Assembly: GCA_031273705.1 (NCBI GenBank)
Contig: JAISRJ010000288.1
Span: 1 to 5,411 of the forward strand
Reading direction: 5' to 3'
Length of the DNA stretch: 5,411 nt
Origin: Clostridiales bacterium
GTDB lineage: Bacteria; Bacillota; Clostridia; Lachnospirales; WQUN01
The position numbers and the translations under genes are program-made. This document shows positions 1 through 5,411 of this stretch, in pieces. The notes under the pieces are model-generated. The model was not told the DNA's origin and did not search any database. It was given only the letters and a program-made list of their open reading frames with translations. Numbering within the stretch: the stretch's first letter is position 1; each line of letters opens with the position of its first letter.

Positions 1-21
1 ACCCGCCGGCGGGCGGCGGGT
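1..21 (-). terminator. Probable intrinsic terminator hairpin at the operon end (T-tract outside window)
   Basis: Positions 1-8 (ACCCGCCG) and 14-21 (CGGCGGGT) are perfect reverse complements around a 5-nt loop, giving an 8-bp stem that is almost all G:C. It starts 21 nt past the GNAT stop codon, as expected for a Rho-independent terminator of the minus-strand operon. The diagnostic T-run would lie to the left of position 1 and cannot be seen. Read on the plus strand, the stem is not followed by a T-run, so it would only serve minus-strand transcription. Confidence 0.55.
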
Positions 22-41
22 TCGTGTGAGACGCCCCTATT

Positions 42-584
42 CTAATTGTATAACGCCATTTTATAATCGTCCATCTTAAACCCGCCGCCTATATCCGTTA
101 CCAAGGATTCTGTTATTACAAATCCCAATTTTTTGTAAGCGCTGATAGAACCCGCGTTGTTTTTATTAACGGTCAGCCAAAGCAAGTCCGGCTTAAAATC
201 CGACATAACTTGCCGAACCAGCTCTCGGCTGATACCCTTGCGCCGATAATCTTTATTTACATATAGCTTACTCAAATAAACACTCTTATCCGCTTTATTC
301 GTTTTACTAAAATCCGAAAGCGAAGCCAAAGTGACCGCCGCCGCGTACCCAACTAAAACTTTTTCCCAATAAGCCGCATAGTATATATAGCCGTCCTCAT
401 TAATCTGCCGGGTCATGGCATCATAATTTTGGAAATTATCCAGCATGTAGCGCACTTGATCCTCGCCTATAATAGGTGTGTAATGCTCCTTCCAAATTTG
501 CTCCGCCAGGGCCGCGACGCTGATTATAACATCTTCATCCGATACCGTACTTATAACCAGCGGATTCTCAGCGGTTCTATTCAA
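42..584 (-). CDS. GNAT family N-acetyltransferase (PaiA-like)
   Basis: This 180-residue protein is a single GNAT domain, which uses acetyl-CoA to acetylate an amine. The N-terminal stretch LAEQIWKEHYTPIIGEDQVRYML at 26-48 resembles PaiA-type polyamine/diamine acetyltransferases, but the substrate is uncertain. Motif A is the beta-4 strand VYLSKLYV (102-109) followed by the acetyl-CoA pyrophosphate loop RRKGIS at 114-119, where Ser replaces the usual final Gly/Ala. Motif B is LTVNKNNAGSISAYKKLGF at 137-155, with Tyr150 in the position of the usual general acid. The start is TTG at 582-584, supported by GGAGGA at 593-598 with 8 nt spacing; the next Met (residue 47) would destroy the domain. It overlaps the 3' end of ispH-rpsA by 8 nt, so it should be translated from the same mRNA. 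It is the last gene before the hairpin at 1-21 and is probably an accessory addition to the core operon. Stop is TAG. Confidence 0.9.
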   Translation of the reverse strand: MNRTAENPLVISTVSDEDVIISVAALAEQIWKEHYTPIIGEDQVRYMLDNFQNYDAMTRQINEDGYIYYAAYWEKVLVGYAAAVTLASLSDFSKTNKADKSVYLSKLYVNKDYRRKGISRELVRQVMSDFKPDLLWLTVNKNNAGSISAYKKLGFVITESLVTDIGGGFKMDDYKMALYN

Positions 585-2616
585 GGGCAGGTTCCTCCGG
601 CGAAAGTTCGGGAGGTGGAGCGATAGGCGCTTCCACAGGCAGTTCTACCGGTTCGGTCTCAACCTGCGGAACAATCTCCGGATCAAATGATTCCGACTCT
701 ACGGCGTCTGTTTGAGTATACAACGCCCCGTCAGCTTCCTTTTTGGAAAGACTTATCTTTCTATTCTCCTGATTGACATCCATTACTTTGACCTTAATAA
801 TTTCTCCAATGCTCAGCTCATCCTCGGCTTTTGCAACATGCTTTTCGGAAATTTGCGAGATATGCACCAAGCCGTCCAACCCCGGCTCCAGTTCTACAAA
901 AGCCCCGAATGGCACAAGCCGGACTACCTTACCCTCTACAATAGTGCCGACGGTAAATTTTTCGGCGGCGTTGTTCCACGGGTTGCCGTCAATATCTTTA
1001 AGTGACAGCGAAATCTTACCTTTTTCCTTATCCAGATCCAGGACGGTTACGACAATCTCTTCGCCTTCCTTTAAAACATCGGAAACATTGCGGACTCTGC
1101 CCCATGAAAGCTCGGAAACATGAATTAAACCATCCACGCCGCCCAAATCTACAAATGCCCCAAAGGCGGCTATCCGGCTGACGGTTCCATGAATTTTATC
1201 GCCAATTTTCGTCTTTGCAAAAAACTCTTCCTTAATCTGATTCTGCTCTATCGCGGCTAATTCTTTACGCCCCGCGACTATTCGGCGCTTGGTTTTATCT
1301 AATTCCAAGATATTGAAATTTAATTCCTTGCCTTTGAATATAGATAAATCCTCAACAAAACGATTAGAAATTTGTGACGAAGGTACAAACACGCGCATAT
1401 CCTTAATAATTGCGATAAGCCCGCCCTTTACCTGATCAATAACTTTCCCTTTAACGACTTCTTTCTCGTTAAATGCTTTTTCCAATTCAACAAAATTTTT
1501 TTGAGCATCCAGCCTTTTTTTAGAGACCTGTACATTACCGTCGCCGTCGTTTACCCGAACGACAAAAACGTCTATCTCTTGCCCCTGCTTCAAAATCTCG
1601 CTAATATCCACTGTAGGATCGTCGGTTATTTCATTTCTGGGCAAAATGCCCTCATACTTATAGTTTAAATTTACGGATACCTCACCCGGCTGTATCTGTA
1701 TCACTCTGCCCTTCACCACATCGCCCGTATGTAAAGTGACAATGGACTCGTCCAGCATTTCGGCAAAAGACTGATTGTTACTGTTTTCCAGTTCGCTCAT
1801 AAAAGTAACTGCCTCCTCTGTTATTGCCGGCGGTGTGGATGCGCCAGCCGTTATCCCCATTTTATCATCGTATTTGAAATTATTCAACAATAAATTGTGA
1901 ATTGTTTCGACCCGATATGTCCTATTACAATACTGTTTGCTTATTCGATACAATTTATCTGTGTTTGAGCTTGACGGATCACCCAAAACTATCATTATAT
2001 CAACGATTTTTGCTAACTGTTCCGCTTCCGCCTGCCGTTCGGCCGTTGCTTTGCATATAGTGCTTTTAATTTGTATATCCAAATTCAAATCACACAAATA
2101 CCCGCGGATTTTTTTAAAATCCTCATAGTTGTAAGTAGTCTGCACAACCAATGTGTAAGTTAGCCTGGAATCCAGATTTACGTTTCTGGTTTCCTCAAAA
2201 TCTTTTAAAACAATACAATCGGTTGCGTAACCCATTATCCCGACAACTTCCGGATGATTTTTATCTCCGATAATAATGAGTTTGCGACCGTCTTTTTCAC
2301 TTTGCTCCGCCAGCCGATGAATACGTTTAACATGGGGACAAGTGCAGTCGATAAATACAATATTTCTCGCTTTTAACTCGTCATAAACGTTTGCGGGCAC
2401 CCCATGAGAACGAATCACAACCGTTTCGTCCGTAATGCCCTCAAAATTATCTATAACACGAACACCTTTCTCCGCAAGTTGATCGGTTACAATCGCGTTA
2501 TGAATAAGGGGACCGTAAGTTACCAGTTTTTGGGTTTCGCACATGTTATAAACTGTCTTAATCGCGTTCGCTACCCCAAAACAAAAACCCGCTGTTTTTG
2601 CAACATATGTTTTCAT
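577..2616 (-). CDS. ispH-rpsA: Fused 4-hydroxy-3-methylbut-2-enyl diphosphate reductase (IspH) / 30S ribosomal protein S1
   Basis: A 679-residue bifunctional protein of a kind known from Clostridia. Residues 1-~278 are complete IspH, the last step of the MEP pathway, reducing HMBPP to IPP and DMAPP with a [4Fe-4S] cluster. Cluster ligands are C12, C93 and C188. Substrate-site residues are H39, H71, H121, E123 (NHPEVVG), T160/T161, S216-S217-N218 and S260 (TAGAS). After a short linker come four S1 RNA-binding OB repeats at about 296-369, 383-450, 470-541 and 555-627; the last two are the most canonical (AFGAFVDLGGVDGLIHVSEL, PFGAFVELEPGLDGLVHIS). The S1 part is expected to bind mRNA on the ribosome. 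Residues ~628-679 form an acidic, Pro/Glu/Val-rich and probably disordered tail. The ATG start overlaps the plsC stop (ATGA) and lacks a clear Shine-Dalgarno, so translation probably depends on coupling to plsC. Stop is TAG, inside the next gene's start region. Confidence 0.96.
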   Translation of the reverse strand: MKTYVAKTAGFCFGVANAIKTVYNMCETQKLVTYGPLIHNAIVTDQLAEKGVRVIDNFEGITDETVVIRSHGVPANVYDELKARNIVFIDCTCPHVKRIHRLAEQSEKDGRKLIIIGDKNHPEVVGIMGYATDCIVLKDFEETRNVNLDSRLTYTLVVQTTYNYEDFKKIRGYLCDLNLDIQIKSTICKATAERQAEAEQLAKIVDIMIVLGDPSSSNTDKLYRISKQYCNRTYRVETIHNLLLNNFKYDDKMGITAGASTPPAITEEAVTFMSELENSNNQSFAEMLDESIVTLHTGDVVKGRVIQIQPGEVSVNLNYKYEGILPRNEITDDPTVDISEILKQGQEIDVFVVRVNDGDGNVQVSKKRLDAQKNFVELEKAFNEKEVVKGKVIDQVKGGLIAIIKDMRVFVPSSQISNRFVEDLSIFKGKELNFNILELDKTKRRIVAGRKELAAIEQNQIKEEFFAKTKIGDKIHGTVSRIAAFGAFVDLGGVDGLIHVSELSWGRVRNVSDVLKEGEEIVVTVLDLDKEKGKISLSLKDIDGNPWNNAAEKFTVGTIVEGKVVRLVPFGAFVELEPGLDGLVHISQISEKHVAKAEDELSIGEIIKVKVMDVNQENRKISLSKKEADGALYTQTDAVESESFDPEIVPQVETEPVELPVEAPIAPPPELSPEEPALE
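593..598 (-). promoter_or_regulatory. Shine-Dalgarno site of the GNAT gene, inside the ispH-rpsA 3' end
   Basis: On the minus strand this reads GGAGGA, 8 nt before the TTG at 582-584. It is the strongest ribosome-binding site in the lower half of the window and decides the choice of the TTG start. It lies within the Pro-Glu-Glu codons of the S1 tail, so the downstream gene's translation signal is built into coding sequence. Confidence 0.8.
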
Positions 2617-3197
2617 TTTTCAGCCGTAAGCCGGATTATTTGTCGGACAGTCTCCTCTGTTATTTCGTTAAGAAGCTCTGTTTTTAATTTCGCGCCGTTA
2701 TATCTTTCCAAAGTAATCGGTCTGCCTATATGAATGCGTACTTTTGAAAATAATTTATATTCCGAAACAATACCCACCGGCACAATCGGCGACTGGGCTT
2801 TTATCCCGAAAAAGGCCACGCCGGATTTTGAGTCCTTTAGGTCGATAGTCTTTTTTCTTGTACCCTGCGTAAACAATAATAACGCCTCTCCGTTCAGCAA
2901 TAATTTTATCGCGGTTTTATATGCCGTCATATCGGTCGTGCGACGATCTACCGGAAAAGCCCCCATTTTTTTGAAAAACCATGCCAAGCCTTTATTTTCA
3001 AATAGTTCTTTTTTTGCTATAAATCTAAGTTTTCGTTTTATTTTAAGCGCCAAAAATACAGGATCCAGCGAATTAGCGTGATTGGCGCAGATTATTACGC
3101 CGCCGTCTTTGGGAATATTATCCAGCCCGGTTACCTTTATTCTATACACTAAATGAAACACAAAAAAGCCGATGAACTTACACACTTCATAAAGCAC
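2613..3197 (-). CDS. plsC: 1-acyl-sn-glycerol-3-phosphate acyltransferase (PlsC family)
   Basis: This is a LPLAT/PlsC-family enzyme that transfers a fatty acyl group to lysophosphatidic acid to make phosphatidic acid at the inner face of the membrane. Counting from an upstream ATG at 3210-3212 (199 residues), motif I is NHANSLD with the catalytic His45-x4-Asp50, motif II is GAFPVDR at 84-90, motif III is FTQGTR at 114-119, and motif IV is IVPVGI at 143-148. A hydrophobic N-terminal stretch (about residues 11-24) fits membrane association. I place the start at the GTG at 3195-3197 (194 residues), because GGAGG lies 6 nt before it and MLYEVCKFIGFF resembles family N-termini. The ATG at 3212 has no Shine-Dalgarno and would put GGAGG inside the coding region. 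Motif III has Gln where most family members have Glu. The gene follows cmk by 33 nt and overlaps ispH-rpsA by 4 nt, as in clostridial clusters. Acyl-chain preference cannot be read from the sequence. Confidence 0.9.
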   Translation of the reverse strand: MLYEVCKFIGFFVFHLVYRIKVTGLDNIPKDGGVIICANHANSLDPVFLALKIKRKLRFIAKKELFENKGLAWFFKKMGAFPVDRRTTDMTAYKTAIKLLLNGEALLLFTQGTRKKTIDLKDSKSGVAFFGIKAQSPIVPVGIVSEYKLFSKVRIHIGRPITLERYNGAKLKTELLNEITEETVRQIIRLTAEK

Positions 3198-3203
3198 AAA
3201 ATC

Positions 3204-3208
3204 CCTCC
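3204..3208 (-). promoter_or_regulatory. Shine-Dalgarno site deciding the plsC start
   Basis: On the minus strand this reads GGAGG within a longer run GGGGAGGG, 6 nt before GTG at 3195-3197. Its place just downstream of the alternative ATG at 3210-3212 argues that the GTG, not the ATG, is the main plsC start. Confidence 0.7.
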
Positions 3209-3230
3209 CCATAATGTAACACTGTCTTGG

Positions 3231-4268
3231 TTATGTGATCCCCCGTGAAAGGGAAACCGCTATACCTTCCCTTATCAGATCCAAGGCTTTTTGTTTAACC
3301 TCATCCAAACTCATATTTCCTGTATCCAAATAAATCGCGTCCTCCGCTTTGGTCAAAGGATCGTGCTCTCGATGGCTGTCACGGTAATCGCGTGACTCTA
3401 TTTCTTTCTTAACCGTTTCGTAATCCCCGCCAATAATATCGTTTAGTCTGCGCAGAGTACGCGTATGAATATCCGCGTCTAAATAAATTTTAACTTGCGC
3501 CCATGGCAATACTCTTGTACCAATGTCACGCCCATCCATAATCACATTATTCTTTTGCGCTATCTCGCGCTGCAAATACAAAAGCTTTTCGCGTACCGCC
3601 CTGTTGACGGAAATTTTTGCGGACGACGCGAATGTCACTTCTTTTGTTCGGAGTTGATCTGTCACGTCCTCTCCGTTCAAAAAAATGTGCTGAACGCCGT
3701 CTATATATTCTATGGATATGCGCATGTCGCTTAGAACCGATTCATCCCGCTCTGGCCAAGTCGCCAGCCGCATATAATATACAGCCGCCGCCCGATACAT
3801 CGCGCCCGTGTCCACATATATAAATGATAATTCTTTAGCCAGCGCCTTCGCCAGTGTACTCTTTCCGACCCCGGAAGGACCGTCTATCGCCACCGCGCAG
3901 GTACGCGCCAAATCTTTTCTTAGTATTTGAGCCTCCCGCAAATATATGTGAACGGCTTCCGACTGCGACTTCCCATTCTCCGCGAATACTATAACCCGTA
4001 TACATCTCTGTAAACTGTTTTTTACATACATATCCCGCATACACAGCAAGCCGGCCTGAACTATCCCCAATCGCCGTGCCGCTTCCGCGGGGTAAGCGGC
4101 ATCCAAATCCTCTGTAACCGTAAATATTATGGAAATAATTTGTTCGTTCGTCAACGTGTTAGCGCCGATTATTTCATTAAGTAATTCCTCGGCCGCCGCG
4201 AGAATCTCCTCACGGACGTTTTCCGCCGCCGTAATTGCTCCTCTAATGCTTAACACACAATAACCCAC
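3231..4268 (-). CDS. cmk: Fused AroH-type chorismate mutase / cytidylate kinase
   Basis: One uninterrupted 345-residue ORF carries two enzymes. Residues 1-~121 match Bacillus subtilis AroH (chorismate to prephenate; Phe/Tyr synthesis) along its whole length. Equivalents of its active-site residues are R9 (Arg7), Y59 (Phe57), R65 (Arg63), C76 (Cys75), D79 (Glu78, a conservative change), R91 (Arg90) and Y109 (Tyr108). Residues ~123-345 are a complete (d)CMP kinase: Walker A GPSGVGKS at 130-137, DTGAMYR at 153-159, LNGEDVTDQLRTKEV, DGRDIGT at 245-251, and the Arg/Asp-rich lid SRDYRDSHRE at 292-301. This half phosphorylates CMP/dCMP with ATP in the cytosol. AroH runs directly into the kinase (KDLARTCAVAIDGP), with no linker and no Met/Val start between them. 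Start: GTG at 4266-4268, lacking a good Shine-Dalgarno; a second in-frame GTG at 4254-4256 follows GGTGGG at about 7 nt and is also possible. Symbol given for the kinase half; the other half is aroH-like. Stop is TAA. Confidence 0.93.
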   Translation of the reverse strand: MGYCVLSIRGAITAAENVREEILAAAEELLNEIIGANTLTNEQIISIIFTVTEDLDAAYPAEAARRLGIVQAGLLCMRDMYVKNSLQRCIRVIVFAENGKSQSEAVHIYLREAQILRKDLARTCAVAIDGPSGVGKSTLAKALAKELSFIYVDTGAMYRAAAVYYMRLATWPERDESVLSDMRISIEYIDGVQHIFLNGEDVTDQLRTKEVTFASSAKISVNRAVREKLLYLQREIAQKNNVIMDGRDIGTRVLPWAQVKIYLDADIHTRTLRRLNDIIGGDYETVKKEIESRDYRDSHREHDPLTKAEDAIYLDTGNMSLDEVKQKALDLIREGIAVSLSRGIT

Positions 4269-4271
4269 CCA

Positions 4272-5411
4272 TCAACAGTGTATTCCAGCCAAATATCCCG
4301 TCGAAAAAGCAATCTGCAGATTATAGCCGCCAGTTAAGGCGTCCACATCCAAAACTTCTCCGACAAAAAATAACCCAGGTATAATCTTTGATTCCATGGT
4401 AGAGGGATCTATCTCTCCGGTATCTACTCCGCCGTTTGTTATTACAGCCTCATTAAAACCCGCCCGACCGGCTAATGTAAGTTTAACAGACTTTAGTGCC
4501 GCGGCAAGATTTTTTCTCTCCGCTTTTGTAATGTCGTGTACGCTTTTGTCAAACGGTATCTCCGCCAGTTTAATCACAATCGGTATCAGGGCGCGGGGAA
4601 GCAGATCGTCCAGCGCGTTTATTACACGCTTGTTGTTATACTTTGTAAAATCACGCAAAATACGCGCGTTCAACGCCTTTAAGTCAAGCGCCGGTTTTAG
4701 ATCGATAGAAAATACATTATTATCCCCGCTAACAAAACGACTTGCGGATAACACCACCGGCCCACTGATTCCATAATGTGTAAATAGCAATTCTCCAAAA
4801 TCTTTATATAAAACCTTTCGTCTATTTGAAAGATCCGAAAGAGTAATGGCTATATTATGAAGGCTTAGCCCGGGTAATTCCCTTACCCAATCTTCTTTTG
4901 TTTTTAGCGGAACCAAAGAAGGCGTAAGCTTTGTGATATTATGTCCGAACAACTTCGCGAATTTATAGCCGTCGCCCGTCGAACCCGTTGCGGGATACGA
5001 AAGCCCGCCGGTGGCGACTATAAGAGAATCAGCTTCGTATATTCGTCCGTGCGCCGTGACACGCCATTTATGGCGGCCGGATGAAATAATCTTTATATTG
5101 TTTACTTCAGAATTTAGAATCACTTCCACAGAATTGCGGCGTAAATATGAGGCCATCGCGTTTACAATATCCGCCGCTTTCTGCGATTTTGGAAAAACCC
5201 TGCGTCCACGCTCAACAACCGATTCCACACCCAACTCTCGAAAAAATCGGATGGTATCCTCGGAAGTAAAACCATAGAACGCGGAGTATAGAAATTCCGG
5301 ATTGCCAACCGTGTTAGCCAGCAAATTTTCAGGATCGCAGGAATTTGTAAAATTACATCGTCCCTTTCCGGTAATGCTCAATTTATTGCCAACCTTATCA
5401 TTTTTTTCCAG
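4272..5411 (-). CDS. HI0933/YhiN-family NAD(P)/FAD-dependent oxidoreductase, 5'-truncated by window edge
   Basis: This is a flavoprotein of the HI0933/YhiN family, often annotated as 'aminoacetone oxidase family FAD-binding enzyme'; the true substrate of the family is not settled. The frame is open to the window edge, giving 379 visible residues. The edge begins LEKNDKVGNKLSITGKGRCN, the family's conserved stretch just after the first Rossmann beta-alpha-beta unit. The true start and the GxGxxG dinucleotide motif (about 30 residues) are therefore missing, and the in-frame TTG at 5379-5381 is internal, not a start. Other family landmarks are ATGGLSYPATGSTGDGY (second dinucleotide-binding region), LLFTHYGISGP, and near the C-terminus NGGVDTGEID followed by GLFFVGEVLDVDALTGGYN, which contacts FAD. 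The C-terminus looks complete and ends at a TGA. It is the most upstream gene seen and lies 3 nt before the next gene, so the two are probably co-transcribed. Family assignment is firm; function is not. Confidence 0.93.
   Translation of the reverse strand: MEKNDKVGNKLSITGKGRCNFTNSCDPENLLANTVGNPEFLYSAFYGFTSEDTIRFFRELGVESVVERGRRVFPKSQKAADIVNAMASYLRRNSVEVILNSEVNNIKIISSGRHKWRVTAHGRIYEADSLIVATGGLSYPATGSTGDGYKFAKLFGHNITKLTPSLVPLKTKEDWVRELPGLSLHNIAITLSDLSNRRKVLYKDFGELLFTHYGISGPVVLSASRFVSGDNNVFSIDLKPALDLKALNARILRDFTKYNNKRVINALDDLLPRALIPIVIKLAEIPFDKSVHDITKAERKNLAAALKSVKLTLAGRAGFNEAVITNGGVDTGEIDPSTMESKIIPGLFFVGEVLDVDALTGGYNLQIAFSTGYLAGIHC

Noticed and set aside
712..1123. Two overlapping plus-strand ORFs of 97 and 116 codons
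   Set aside because: Both are antisense to the third and fourth S1 repeats, whose protein sequence is clearly under selection; neither resembles a known protein.
2404..3081. Plus-strand ORFs of 109 and 115 codons opposite ispH and plsC
   Set aside because: They are shadows of the conserved minus-strand genes with no ribosome-binding context or domain match.
3198..3230. Promoter or regulatory hairpin between cmk and plsC
   Set aside because: The gap is only about 33 nt, has no convincing -35/-10 pair, and its CATAA/TTATG inverted match is only 5 bp with a 16-nt spacing, which is expected by chance.
3835..4044. Minus-strand ORF of 69 codons in another frame within aroH-cmk
   Set aside because: It lies inside the AroH and P-loop coding region in a different frame, and its Gly/Arg-rich translation has no family resemblance.
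4266..4274. TGA between the oxidoreductase and aroH-cmk as a recoded codon (Sec or Trp)
   Set aside because: The oxidoreductase ends at the usual family C-terminus, TGG is used for Trp elsewhere (as in the kinase half), TGA also ends plsC at a normal place, and no SECIS-like hairpin was evident after it.
4396..4776. Plus-strand ORF of 126 codons
   Set aside because: It lies fully antisense to the well-conserved FAD oxidoreductase, and its translation shows low-complexity Ser/Ala/Arg content with no recognisable domain.
5379..5381. TTG as the start of the FAD oxidoreductase
   Set aside because: The frame stays open to the window edge, and the ten residues before it match the conserved family stretch before ITGKGRCN, so the true start is outside the window.

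Overview
The window looks like a piece of a chromosomal core operon from an anaerobic Bacillota, most likely of the Clostridia (or Negativicutes) lineage. Two things point there: a fused IspH-ribosomal protein S1 gene, an arrangement known from Clostridia and relatives, and the order HI0933-type flavoprotein, cmk, plsC, ispH-rpsA, which is typical of that group. Base composition is mid-range by eye, with frequent GTG/TTG starts and TGA, TAA and TAG stops. The genus cannot be named from this sequence. Nothing in the window suggests a phage, plasmid, insertion sequence or CRISPR array.

All genes are on the minus strand and are read from right to left. (1) Positions 4272-5411 hold most of an HI0933/YhiN-family FAD oxidoreductase whose 5' end, with the Rossmann GxGxxG motif, lies beyond the right edge. 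(2) After 3 nt comes 3231-4268, a single ORF joining a complete AroH-type chorismate mutase to a complete cytidylate kinase. (3) Next, at 2613-3197 (or 3212), is a PlsC-type acylglycerol-phosphate acyltransferase. (4) It overlaps by 4 nt (ATGA) with 577-2616, the IspH-S1 fusion with four S1 repeats and an acidic, proline-rich tail. (5) That gene overlaps by 8 nt with 42-584, a GNAT acetyltransferase of PaiA-like type starting at TTG. (6) Past its stop codon a GC-rich perfect hairpin at 1-21 probably ends the operon, although its T-tract would lie outside the window. No stretch longer than about 40 nt is without a gene.

The genes are almost certainly co-transcribed, and several are translationally coupled. 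Their roles connect loosely. Cytidylate kinase recycles CMP released by the MEP pathway (IspF step) and by phospholipid head-group transfer. PlsC makes phosphatidic acid, which consumes CTP downstream. IspH finishes isoprenoid precursor synthesis, and S1 serves translation. Chorismate mutase adds an aromatic amino acid step, recalling the aroA-cmk-rpsA neighbourhood of enterobacteria.

The most notable item is the AroH-Cmk fusion. Both halves keep nearly all known active-site residues and they are joined with essentially no linker, exactly where free-standing AroH has its flexible C-terminal tail. I do not recall it as a characterised bifunctional enzyme, but I could not search for precedents.
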